64,000 nucleotides of DNA from Jatrophihabitans sp. GTDB lineage: Bacteria; Actinomycetota; Actinomycetes; Mycobacteriales; Jatrophihabitantaceae. The notes under the pieces are model-generated. The model searched no databases and was not told the DNA's origin. It was given only the letters and a program-made list of their open reading frames with translations. The stretch is taken from positions 1-64,000 of the forward strand of contig DASVQQ010000005.1 of NCBI GenBank assembly GCA_036389035.1. Direction: 5' to 3'. Position 1 is the stretch's first letter. Every line of letters starts with the position of its first letter. Positions 1-7,647 of the stretch are shown here, in pieces. The translations under genes and the position numbers were made by a program.

Positions 1-1
1 C

Positions 2-154
2 CGCGACGGTGAGGGTGTCCTCGTCATCCACGGGGTGGACTACAACGGCAACGGCATCTACGACTTCGGCGCGGGTGCCAGCGAGCTCGACCCCAGCCTG
101 CCCGCCGAGGCCACCGACCCGGCCGCCTGCGGCGTGCTCGCAGTCGTCAAGTGA
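2..154 (+). CDS. C-terminal end of an unknown protein
   Basis: An open frame enters from the left edge and ends at a TGA at 152-154, leaving 50 residues. The tail contains an Asn/Gly/Asp-rich stretch (DYNGNGIYDFGAG) followed by SELDPSLPAEATDP and a single Cys near the end. This composition suits the C-terminus of a secreted actinobacterial protein, possibly of CHRD-like type, but the diagnostic part lies outside the window. The frame has strong third-position GC, which supports it as coding. No function is assigned. Confidence 0.6.
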   Translation, partial: RDGEGVLVIHGVDYNGNGIYDFGAGASELDPSLPAEATDPAACGVLAVVK

Positions 155-512
155 CCCCCGCTTTCTCCGAATCCTGACGATCCGTCACCAGCGATGGCCC
201 GCCGGCACACGGTGGGCCATCGCCGACGTCCATCGTGATCGAACAGCAGCGTGACACAGGACCGCGGTCGATCAGTCCGGCAGCTGCCGGATCTGACCGG
301 ACCTCAGGTCGTCGTTGCGTAGCCTCCGGACCCGCTCGCAGGGCGTCCATCGAGGGTGCTTGTCGCCCCCGGGCATCGGCGCGGCAGTTGATGTTTGTGC
401 CTTGTGGGCATACAACATGAAGCGTGACTACTCGCACGGCCACCGGTTTGACATCTACTCTGCTGCCGGCCCGATTCCGCGCGGCCCGCCTGAGTCGACA
501 GGAGCGAGAAAG
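155..512. other. Intergenic region upstream of the FkbH gene
   Basis: About 360 bases without a convincing gene. A perfect TTGACA lies at 448-453, but no acceptable -10 follows at 16-18 bases, so I do not call a promoter. The FkbH frame is open back to 315, but its Shine-Dalgarno places the start at 513, so this stretch is probably leader and promoter DNA. Confidence 0.4.
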
Positions 513-2435
513 ATGAGCCCTTCCATCGAGCCCGAGCCGCCTCACGCCCTCGCTGAGCTGCGCGCACTGCAAGCAGCTCCGGGTCTCGGCTGCAGATGGC
601 AGGCAGTCGGAGCGTTGCTCAATCGAATGGCCGCCGCTGACAACGGCATCATCGAGCTCGCCAAGGCGGGTCGGCTACTGCAGCGCACCGGTGCCGAGCG
701 GATCCTCGCCGAGGCCGCAGCCACCTCAAGCCCGATCGGGCAGCCGGAACCGGTCGGCATCACGGTGACCGGCACTGGCACCCTCAATGACCTGACGCCG
801 GCGCTGACGGCCGAGTTTGCTCGGCACGGTCTGCTGGCGGATCTCACCATGACCGACTTCGCAAGCTACCGGCAGTCTCTGCTGGAGCCTCCGGTCCCCG
901 CCCAGCTAACGCTGTGCGTTCTGGATTCCTCGGCGGTGACCGACCGGTTACCGTCGCCATGGCGCATTGAGGATATCGAGGCTGCGCTGGCGGCTGTTGC
1001 CACCGAGTTGACTGAGCTGGTGGCCGGCTACCTGCGACAGGCCAGTGGCGTCCTGGTGCTCAACACCCTGCCGTTGGCCCCCGAAATCAGCCGTCAGCTG
1101 ATCGACCGCCGGTCGCGGACCAGGCTGGAAATCGCCTGGCGCGCGCTGGACACCGCGATCCTGCAACTGGCGCTGGAGCACGACCGGGTGGTGACCCTTG
1201 ACCTGAATCCACTGGTAGCAGCGGGAGGAGCAGTTGCTGACCCCCGGATGAGCCTGTACGCGAAGATGAACCTGGGTCCGGAGTTGCTCGGCAGGTATGC
1301 GCGAGAGGTCACCCAGGTGGCCCGGGCAATGCGTGGCCGCACGAAGAAGATGCTGGTGCTGGATCTGGACGGGACGCTGTGGGACGGAATTCTCGCCGAA
1401 GACGGAGCAGTCGGCATTGCACCGGCCGGCACGTTGCGCGGCGAGGCCTTCCAGCGGTTTCAGCGCACTGTGCTTCAGCTTGGCGCTCAAGGTGTTCTGC
1501 TTGCGGTGAGCAGCAAGAACGATGGGGATGAGGTGCTCTCGGTTCTTGCCGACCATCCGGACATGACTTTGCGACCCGCTGACTTCACCGTGATCGAGGC
1601 TAGCTGGGAACCTAAACCGACCAGCCTGGAGCGGATCGCGGACAGCACCGGACTGGATCCGTCCAGCTTCGTCTTCATCGACGACTCAGCCGCCGAATGC
1701 GGTTCCGTCGCTGCGCTGCTACCCCAGGTCGCGGTAATCCAGCTCGACGACGAGCCTGCCCTGCATGTGCAACGGCTGCTAGCCGACGGTTGGTTCGACG
1801 TCGGTGAGCTCACCAGTGACGACCTCGAGCGGGCCGCCCACTATCGTCGGCAACCTGCTCGTAGCCAGTTGCGGTCAACGGCCGCCTCGATGGCGGATTA
1901 CCTTCGCGAACTCGGCGTCACAGTGCGGCTGGCGCCGGTGCGTGAGCACGAGATCACTCGGGTGGCGCAACTGACCCAGCGCACGAACCAGTTCAACCTC
2001 ACCACCGAACGGCTACAGCCAGCAGATGTCCAGGGGCGGTTAGCAGATTCGTGTTCCCTGGTACTGGGGATACATTCGGCTGACCGGTTCGGCAGCGATG
2101 GCTTGGTAGGTGCGGTGTTCGCCAGACGTTGCGGCGATGAGCTGGTGGTGGACAACCTGATATTGAGCTGCCGGGTGTTCGAGCGCGGCATTGAGCAAGC
2201 CACGATGTCGTGCCTGCTCAGCTACAGCAAGCAGCTAGAGGTGACGGCAGTTCGGGGGCGCTATCGGCCAAGCGCGAAGAACGGTCGCGTAGCTGGGTTG
2301 TACCCCTCTCAGGGATTCATGCCTTGCGGTGATGACGGCAAGACCTGGTTTTTCCTGCATGACCTTGCGGTCATCACATCACCACCGCAGCATATTGATG
2401 TTCACTTCGAGCCGGAGGGTTTGCTGTGCGGCTGA
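513..2435 (+). CDS. FkbH-like HAD-superfamily protein, glyceryl-ACP loading type
   Basis: This 640-residue protein has the FkbH layout: an N-terminal SGNH-like region, a HAD domain with the nucleophile motif VLDLDGTLWDG near residue 277, a second HAD Asp pair in FIDDSAAE near residue 390, and a C-terminal GNAT-like part with TQRTNQFNLTT. FkbH proteins take the three-carbon unit from 1,3-bisphosphoglycerate, dephosphorylate it and load it on an acyl carrier protein as glyceryl-S-ACP. The start is ATG 513, preceded by AGGAGCGAGAAAG; the upstream in-frame extension has no such signal. The next gene, a discrete ACP, overlaps its end by 10 bases, so the two are translationally coupled. No PKS module or glyceryl-ACP oxidase adjoins it; the following gene is broken, so the pathway may be a remnant. 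Confidence 0.88.
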   Translation: MSPSIEPEPPHALAELRALQAAPGLGCRWQAVGALLNRMAAADNGIIELAKAGRLLQRTGAERILAEAAATSSPIGQPEPVGITVTGTGTLNDLTPALTAEFARHGLLADLTMTDFASYRQSLLEPPVPAQLTLCVLDSSAVTDRLPSPWRIEDIEAALAAVATELTELVAGYLRQASGVLVLNTLPLAPEISRQLIDRRSRTRLEIAWRALDTAILQLALEHDRVVTLDLNPLVAAGGAVADPRMSLYAKMNLGPELLGRYAREVTQVARAMRGRTKKMLVLDLDGTLWDGILAEDGAVGIAPAGTLRGEAFQRFQRTVLQLGAQGVLLAVSSKNDGDEVLSVLADHPDMTLRPADFTVIEASWEPKPTSLERIADSTGLDPSSFVFIDDSAAECGSVAALLPQVAVIQLDDEPALHVQRLLADGWFDVGELTSDDLERAAHYRRQPARSQLRSTAASMADYLRELGVTVRLAPVREHEITRVAQLTQRTNQFNLTTERLQPADVQGRLADSCSLVLGIHSADRFGSDGLVGAVFARRCGDELVVDNLILSCRVFERGIEQATMSCLLSYSKQLEVTAVRGRYRPSAKNGRVAGLYPSQGFMPCGDDGKTWFFLHDLAVITSPPQHIDVHFEPEGLLCG

Positions 2436-2653
2436 CCGAGCAGGATTTCCTGGAAATTATCAACGACGAGTTAGGTTTGCCATTGCACGCCCGCGACCTC
2501 GACGACGACCTGGACTCCGTGGTCAGCTGGGACTCGATGCTCGTGATGACCTTGCTGACCAGCGTCGAGCGGCGCACTGGGCGCCAGGTGCAGGTCGGGC
2601 GCCTGATGGCGGTCCGAACTCTGCGGGAGATCTACCAAGGGTTAGCCGAATGA
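2426..2653 (+). CDS. Discrete acyl carrier protein paired with FkbH
   Basis: A 75-residue acidic protein beginning with GTG inside the end of the FkbH gene. The phosphopantetheine-attachment Ser sits in VVSWDSMLVMTLL, matching the D-S-hydrophobic carrier-protein pattern at about residue 37. Length and predicted helical character fit a free-standing ACP. Its overlap with FkbH indicates that it is the acceptor of the glyceryl unit. An ATG overlaps its stop codon (2650) but opens only a 17-codon frame, probably the remains of a further coupled gene or spurious. Confidence 0.85.
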   Translation: MRLTEQDFLEIINDELGLPLHARDLDDDLDSVVSWDSMLVMTLLTSVERRTGRQVQVGRLMAVRTLREIYQGLAE

Positions 2654-2687
2654 GCCTCAGGCGATTGTATCGGCGAGCACTTGCAGG

Positions 2688-3217
2688 ATGCCGGATCAGC
2701 TGATCACGTTCGGGCCTGCGGGCTACGAGGCGTACGCGCGTCTGCGATACATCCCAGATCCCACCTCTCCAGGCCAGGACGAGACCGATGTAGCTGTTCC
2801 CGCCGGCCACCCCTTATGGGCAGCGCAGGCGCGCCGTGCCTTGAACGTCCTTGCTGATGTCACTGACACACCTAACGAGTGCTTCTTCTGCATCTGAGAA
2901 GGCACTCCAGGGGACGTGCTGTCGGCGACCGAGCTCCAGGGACCACGAGTAACGCTTCCGCACCGCCGATACGTCCTGTTCGCCGGACGGTTGAAGGACT
3001 TCATCGAGGTCGGCGATGGGCCGTTTGACGGCGACTGCGGCCCGGTGCCGGCCTTCGTGTGGCCGGCTGATCGTCGTTGGTGTTTCACGAGTGACTCTAT
3101 CCGCACTGGGCGGGAATAGCGGCTGACCGCGTGGCCATCGAGAGACTGCGGCACACTTCCGGCCTCGACATCGTCGAAGCTATGCCCCATGAGCGTCCCC
3201 CGGCTTACCTTCGGTGA
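2688..3217 (+). pseudogene. Broken gene of unknown function: one nonsense codon and one frameshift
   Basis: Three fragments join into one plausible protein. It starts at ATG 2688 (MPDQLITFGPAGYEAY), meets a TGA at 2895-2897 in the context CFFCI-stop-EG, continues in the same frame with VTLPHRRYVLFAGRL and FVWPADRRWCFTSD to about 3090, and then needs a +1 change of frame. Past that point it reads LYPHWAGIAADRVAIERLR and RHTSGLDIVEAMPHERPPA up to a TGA at 3215-3217. The three parts are dense in Trp, Pro and Asp-Gly turns and join without loss, so one nonsense substitution (perhaps TGG to TGA) plus loss of one base near 3093 explains the break. It resembles a hypothetical actinobacterial family I cannot name. 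It follows the FkbH/ACP pair closely. Confidence 0.65.
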
Positions 3218-3431
3218 TCCGGTAGCAGGTCAACAAACCAAGCCAAGGGCGGAAGGAGCGCCGGCGCCGCGATCGCTGACCTACGCAACGCCTGCAGCTC
3301 TACCCACACCGACGTTCGCGAGCTTCCCGATGGCGGCGATGAAGGCCTCCAACCGGAAGGAGCGGAAAAGCGCGCCGCACCGTTTGTGGGTTACGGTCAG
3401 GTCCTCCATCAAATCGAACTGACCGAGGACG

Positions 3432-4730
3432 ATGAACATCCGTACCGAACCCGCTTTCGGGCGCCGGCGCCGGCGCCGCGTCGCCGTGGCGTGCGCCGTT
3501 GCCCTCGCCATGCTCTCGACCGCCTGCGACCGGGCACGAGAGGACTCCTCGCCGGCCGCAGGTGGCGTCACCTCTCCCACGAAGACGCCGACGGCCAGCG
3601 TCACGAAGACGCCGACGGCCAGCGCCACGGCGACCCCGACACCCACAGCGTCGCCCACCTCGACGCAATCGCCGACGCCGAAGCCCGCCGCCGACCCGCC
3701 GGTGTCCTTGCCGCCGGCGGACACCACGGACTTCACCCGGCTGGACCGGCTGACTGGCCGGATGAGCCCGAAGTCGGTGGTCGCGGGCCCCGGCGGCATC
3801 ATCACCGCACAGAACATGATGTACACGCACACGATCTCGGTGTTCGACCCGAGCGGGAAGTTGATCAAGACAATCCCGGACTCGGTCGAGCTGGCGGACT
3901 TCGGGATCAAGGGCCACCCGGGCACCTCGCAAGGCGCCCCGGTCGAGGCGGCGTTCACGCACGATGGCAAGTACGTCTACGTGTCGAACTACTCCATGTA
4001 CGGCCAGAACTTCGGGCCAGAGGGCAGTGACTCGTGCACGCCCGCGTCGCAGCCGGACAAGAGCTTCCTGTATCGCATCGACACCGCGACGCTGAAGATC
4101 GACCAGGTGATCCCCGTGGGATCCGTCCCCAAGTACGTCGCGGTCACTCCGGACGACAAGAGCGTCCTGGTGACCAACTGGTGTTCGTGGGACCTGTCGG
4201 TGGTCGACGTCGCCAGCGCCAAGGTCCGCAAGACGATTCCGCTGAACGGCAGCTACCCGCGCGGGATCGCCGTGGCACCCGACAGCCGAACGGCGTTCGT
4301 CGCGATGATGGGCAGCGCGCGGGTCGACAAGGTCGACCTGTCCGCCGGCAAGGTCTCGGGGTTCGCCGAGCCCGGGAGCGGCCCGCGTCACCTGGTGATC
4401 TCACCGGACGGCAAGTACCTCTACTCCACCAACAACGGCTCGGGCACGGTCAGCAAGATCGACGCGTCCAGCGGCCGGGTGATCGCGTCGGTGTTCACGG
4501 GCAGCCACCCCAGGTCGATGGCGATCTCGTCCGACGGCAAGGCCGTGTACGTCGTGAACTACGAGTCGTCGACGGTCAGCAAGCTGCGCACGTCCGACAT
4601 GAAGGAGATCGCGGAAGAGCCCACCGATCACCACCCGATCGGCATCACCTACGAACCGAAGAACGGAACCGTGTGGGTCGCCTGCTACGCCGGCAGCATC
4701 ATCGTGTTCGACGACAGCAAGGCCAGCTAG
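3432..4730 (+). CDS. YncE-like beta-propeller lipoprotein
   Basis: A 432-residue exported lipoprotein. An Arg-rich N-terminus precedes a hydrophobic segment ending in the lipobox LSTAC, with Cys near residue 33. A Thr/Pro/Ser-rich linker of about 50 residues follows, containing two tandem copies of TKTPTAS (24-base DNA repeats near 3579-3626). The rest is a beta-propeller of repeated blades with motifs such as FTHDGKYVYVSNY, VTPDDKSVLVTN, ISPDGKYLYSTNNGSGTVSKID and ISSDGKAVYVVNYES, typical of the YncE/YVTN family. The protein should be lipid-anchored on the outer face of the membrane; its ligand is unknown. GAGG lies a few bases before the ATG. It appears monocistronic. Confidence 0.85.
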   Translation: MNIRTEPAFGRRRRRRVAVACAVALAMLSTACDRAREDSSPAAGGVTSPTKTPTASVTKTPTASATATPTPTASPTSTQSPTPKPAADPPVSLPPADTTDFTRLDRLTGRMSPKSVVAGPGGIITAQNMMYTHTISVFDPSGKLIKTIPDSVELADFGIKGHPGTSQGAPVEAAFTHDGKYVYVSNYSMYGQNFGPEGSDSCTPASQPDKSFLYRIDTATLKIDQVIPVGSVPKYVAVTPDDKSVLVTNWCSWDLSVVDVASAKVRKTIPLNGSYPRGIAVAPDSRTAFVAMMGSARVDKVDLSAGKVSGFAEPGSGPRHLVISPDGKYLYSTNNGSGTVSKIDASSGRVIASVFTGSHPRSMAISSDGKAVYVVNYESSTVSKLRTSDMKEIAEEPTDHHPIGITYEPKNGTVWVACYAGSIIVFDDSKAS

Positions 4731-4840
4731 CCCAACCAGCTGGAACCGCTGCGGCGCCGCTGCCCACTCGCGCACAGCGGGCCCGGAACGGCAGGGACGA
4801 GACAACGAAGTGGACTCGTTCTGCGCATAGGTTGGTAGCC

Positions 4841-5182
4841 ATGGACGTCGTGGGTTTGGGCTGGGCTGGAACGCGCACTGATCGCGCGACCGAGTTGGCA
4901 CGCTTCTACCAGGACGTGCTGGGCCTGCACTGTGTGCATACCGAGCCGGACTTCTGGGTGTTCGAACTGCCTGACGGGCGCCATGTGGAGGTCTTCGGCA
5001 CCAACTATCCCGGCAAATCGCATTTCGACAGCGGCCCCGTCATCGGCTTTGCGGTGGTTGATCTGGCGCAGGCCGTGCAGCAGTTGCGGGACGCGGGGGT
5101 GGAACTGCTCGGCGAGCCAGGTCCGACATGGCAGCACTTCCGGGGCCCGGACGGCAACGTGTACGAGGTCGTCTCCGCGTGA
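4841..5182 (+). CDS. Glyoxalase/bleomycin-resistance (VOC) family protein
   Basis: A 113-residue single VOC domain. The beta-alpha-beta-beta-beta repeats are recognisable from RATELARFYQDVLGL, FWVFELPDGRHVEVFG, GFAVVDLAQAVQQLRDAG and FRGPDGNVYEVVS. The Glu in the last motif and in HVEVFG are candidate metal ligands. VOC proteins of this size work as dimers, as metal-dependent lyases, isomerases or drug-binding proteins; the substrate cannot be deduced here. The ATG at 4841 is chosen because homologous domains start at this point, although the frame is open far upstream inside the antisense shadow of the lipoprotein gene. Confidence 0.8.
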   Translation: MDVVGLGWAGTRTDRATELARFYQDVLGLHCVHTEPDFWVFELPDGRHVEVFGTNYPGKSHFDSGPVIGFAVVDLAQAVQQLRDAGVELLGEPGPTWQHFRGPDGNVYEVVSA

Positions 5183-5225
5183 GCGCCGGGAGATCGCGGC
5201 TGAGCACGGCGGCGGTAATCACTGT

Positions 5226-5717
5226 ATGACGGAGGCCGCGCGTGCTGAGGTGACGGCGGACGGCCGCTACATCGTCGTGAAGGGTCGGCGATGGCGGGCC
5301 AGCGACCCGGCCATTCCGGAGTCGCTTCGCCAGGAGCTGGTAGCCGAGCTGATGGCCGCGCGCCGAGACGTCCGCACCGACCCAGAGACCGCGCGTCCGC
5401 GGGTCCAGGACGCCAAGGTGGCGCTGGGAGAGCGGGGAGATCCGTGGTGGGACCCCACACCTGAGGGTCAACGGGTGCGGTTGGCCGCGGCGATGCGCGC
5501 GCTGCTGCGGCATCGAAGCCCTGAGGCGACGATCTGTCCGAGCGACGCGGCTCGGATCGTAGGCGGGACGTCGTGGCGGGATCTGATGGACATGGCGCGC
5601 GACGTCGCCAAGGGTCTGGCCGGCGATGAGGTCCTCGTGGTCCGCCAGCGCGGGATAGACATCAACCTGGCCACGGCGGTCGGCCCGGTGCGACTTGCTC
5701 GTGGCCGCCGATGGTGA
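5226..5717 (+). CDS. DUF3253-like small protein
   Basis: A 163-residue soluble protein. The first half carries a short beta-strand element (GRYIVVKGRRWRASDPAIP) followed by a charged helical stretch ending in GDPWWDPTPEG, a pattern common in small actinobacterial proteins of unknown function. The second half (LAAAMRALLRHRSPEATICPSDAARIVGG, then WRDLMDMARDVAKGLA and GDEVLVVRQRGIDIN) matches what I recall of DUF3253, a small winged-helix-like domain. The role is unknown. It lies 43 bases after the VOC gene and may share its transcript. Confidence 0.7.
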   Translation: MTEAARAEVTADGRYIVVKGRRWRASDPAIPESLRQELVAELMAARRDVRTDPETARPRVQDAKVALGERGDPWWDPTPEGQRVRLAAAMRALLRHRSPEATICPSDAARIVGGTSWRDLMDMARDVAKGLAGDEVLVVRQRGIDINLATAVGPVRLARGRRW

Positions 5718-5808
5718 CACCGCCAGGGTCTTCGGCTGCGCACGCCTGCGCGCCGACGCTCCTTGGCACGGTCGCGGTTGACCTGCACCGCCCTGGTCAT
5801 TACCCTCC

Positions 5809-5827
5809 TTAGGGTTGCCTAACAAGG
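5809..5827. promoter_or_regulatory. Candidate IdeR/DmdR iron box upstream of bfd
   Basis: The 19-base sequence TTAGGGTTGCCTAACAAGG resembles the actinobacterial iron-box consensus TTAGGTTAGGCTAACCTAA: the left half-site TTAGG and the centre GCCTAAC match, while the right end is degenerate. It lies just upstream of a small ORF and the bfd/bfr genes, which fits iron control of iron storage. Confidence 0.5.
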
Positions 5828-5834
5828 AGATGGT

Positions 5835-5909
5835 GTGGCGAATCGCGCGCGGGGTCGGGTGGCGACCCCCACGGCTGGTCCGCACCCCGCTCGGAGCGCC
5901 TCATGGTGA
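5835..5909 (+). CDS. Short leader ORF overlapping the bfd start
   Basis: A 24-codon frame begins with GTG at 5835, preceded at good spacing by AAGGAG, and ends at TGA 5907-5909, overlapping the bfd ATG (5903) by seven bases. The peptide is Arg-, Ala- and Pro-rich and resembles nothing known. The strong ribosome-binding site and the overlap suggest translational coupling with bfd. A chance ORF in GC-rich DNA is possible. Confidence 0.4.
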   Translation: MANRARGRVATPTAGPHPARSASW

Positions 5910-6106
5910 TCTGCCAGTGCAACCGGGTCACCAAGCGTGAGATCGAAAGCGTGGTGCACGCGGGCGCCCGCACCCCCGACCAGGTGACCTACGAAACGGG
6001 CGCCGGCAGCGTGTGCGGCAGTTGCCTGCCGGCACTGCAAGCCGTCTGCCAACGCGTGACCGCGGAGGCGTGTGACGTCTGCGTAGGCCAGGTCCTGGTC
6101 AGCTAG
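5903..6106 (+). CDS. bfd: Bacterioferritin-associated ferredoxin (Bfd)
   Basis: A 67-residue [2Fe-2S] protein. The four cluster ligands are Cys4 and Cys6 in VICQC and Cys38 and Cys41 in VCGSC, the Bfd/BFD-like arrangement. Bfd docks on bacterioferritin and donates electrons to the haem, so that stored ferric iron is reduced and released. The adjacent bacterioferritin gene 38 bases downstream supports this. GGAG lies 8 bases before the ATG. An iron-box-like site lies upstream. Confidence 0.9.
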   Translation: MVICQCNRVTKREIESVVHAGARTPDQVTYETGAGSVCGSCLPALQAVCQRVTAEACDVCVGQVLVS

Positions 6107-6144
6107 GCTCGCTTCGCAACCTCCTCGGGCGAAGGGAACGGTTC

Positions 6145-6609
6145 ATGCGCGGCCAGGCCGGAATCATCGACGTGTTGAACCAGGTGCTCACCAACGAGCT
6201 GACCGCCGTCAACCAGTACTACCTGCACGCTGCCATGCAGAAGAACTGGGGTTACACCAAGCTCGCCGCGTACACCCGCGCCGAGTCGATCGACGAGATG
6301 AAGCACGCCGACCTCCTGATCGACCGCATCCTCTTCCTTGAGGGCTACCCGAACCTGCAGCGCCTGCACCCGCTGAGCATCGGCGAGCAGGTCCGCGAGC
6401 AGTTCCAAGCCGACATGGCGGTCGAGGTGCGCGCGCTCGAGACGCTGCGCGGCGGCATGGAACTCTGCGCCACCTCCGGCGACACCGTCACCCGGCTGCT
6501 CCTGGAAGAGATCACCCGCAGCGAAGAGGAGCACATCGACTACCTCGAGACCCAGCTGGCGCTGATGGACAGCCTGGGCGACCAGCTCTACCTGTCGCAG
6601 CAGGTCTAG
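6145..6609 (+). CDS. bfr: Bacterioferritin
   Basis: A 154-residue four-helix-bundle ferritin of normal length. The ferroxidase-centre residues Glu18, Glu51 and His54 are present, and further ligands lie in the helix containing EEITRSEEEHIDYLE. Met52 is the expected haem ligand (IDEMKHAD). The protein assembles into a 24-subunit haem-containing shell, oxidises Fe2+ and stores it as a mineral core in the cytoplasm. The ATG at 6145 follows GAAGGGAACGGTTC, giving the usual start before IIDVLNQVLTNEL. It follows bfd and is probably cotranscribed from the iron-box promoter. Confidence 0.95.
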   Translation: MRGQAGIIDVLNQVLTNELTAVNQYYLHAAMQKNWGYTKLAAYTRAESIDEMKHADLLIDRILFLEGYPNLQRLHPLSIGEQVREQFQADMAVEVRALETLRGGMELCATSGDTVTRLLLEEITRSEEEHIDYLETQLALMDSLGDQLYLSQQV

Positions 6610-6840
6610 GCGCAACGAGTACTGGGTCTCGGTCTCATACGTCGGTTCCCAGACCTCCCGCAGCAGCTCGCGCTGGGTGACGAGACTCCCGACGTTGCGG
6701 GCCAGCACTTCCAGCAGGTGCCACTCGGTGGGGGTCAGGCGGACCCCGGCCCCGCCACGGGTGACGGCGGTGGCTGTCAGGGGGCTGGGAGCAGCCTTCA
6801 GCTGTCGCGGCAGGTCCAGGCGTACCGAGCGGTCAGCCGC
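6610..6840 (-). pseudogene. Relic of a KdpE/OmpR-type response regulator (DNA-binding domain)
   Basis: On the minus strand one frame reads TAVTRGGAGVRLTPTEWHLL, then EVLARNVGSLVTQRELLREVW and EPTYETETQY, which is the winged-helix DNA-binding domain of KdpE-type regulators. The sequence stops resembling the family where KdpE would continue LRVYLAQLRRKLE, a few codons from the 3' end of bfr. Upstream there is an in-frame TGA and no receiver domain. It is therefore a fragment, probably left by a deletion that joined it to the bfr end. No potassium-transport genes are nearby. Confidence 0.65.
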
Positions 6841-7647
6841 TCAGCCTGGGAGCGGGTGGCCCAATTCCGGGACGGCGAGCTGCCCTGGAAGGCGTCACGG
6901 TGGCATTCTCACCAATTCGGTCCTGCGCGCTAAAGCGAACAGGAGTAATGCGCGGCGTATTTATGCGCAGCATATAAAAGGCGACGTGGCGAAAATGCCG
7001 CTGCTGCAAAGATTGGCTGCGTGCCCGCATATATAAGAATGGAACCGGGTCGGTCGTCGCAGGGGTCACCTCTGGTGGTCGTCATGCTCAATCCGGCGGT
7101 GGGAGTTCACTCGATGGACGTTGCGCACACAGCATGGCTACACCGGTTGCAGCAGTCACTGCACTACCCAGTGCACTGCCTGATGGATTGTGCGCCAGGG
7201 CACCCGGGCACCTGTGCGGCTGACGACGCTCCGATGCGTCAGGGGCGCTCGAGGGAGCCGGTTCGCCGCCCGCATCTGTGAGCGTTTGTGCTTACAGAGC
7301 AAGCTAATCATCGAGGCCAAGCTTGCCAGCCGGCCTCCCGAACGGGGGGTTCGTCGCGCTTCGCACGGGTGGACAGGCAGCGCTGGCTGGGCGGACCGGC
7401 CGGCGTCGTCAGGCTCACTCACCGGGTGTCATGCCCGTCAAACCTTCACCGAAACGCTTTACCGCGTCCCATTCCGAGAAGCCAACCGGGCTTAGTCGGA
7501 CAATAAGCACGCAGTCATTTGACAACGCTGGAAAATTCTGCCGAGTGCCTATCCAATCAGTCCGAGAGTGGGTTAGCCTGTTGCGCGCCGGACGTACCAG
7601 CTTCGTCTTTTAATTACCCGGCGCTTCCCAGAATCGGAGAATGCTTC
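6841..7647. other. Non-coding, lower-GC stretch
   Basis: About 800 bases without a supportable gene. The GC content drops in parts (around 6930-7030 and 7440-7560). All frames here are short and lack codon bias and ribosome-binding sites. A TTGACA occurs at 7519-7524 without a -10 at the right distance. The stretch presumably holds the promoter of the next gene and decayed DNA left with the KdpE relic. Confidence 0.4.

Noticed and set aside
448-453. TTGACA as a -35 element upstream of the FkbH gene (and a second at 7519-7524)
   Set aside because: Neither has a recognisable -10 at 16-18 bases, and chance occurrence is likely.
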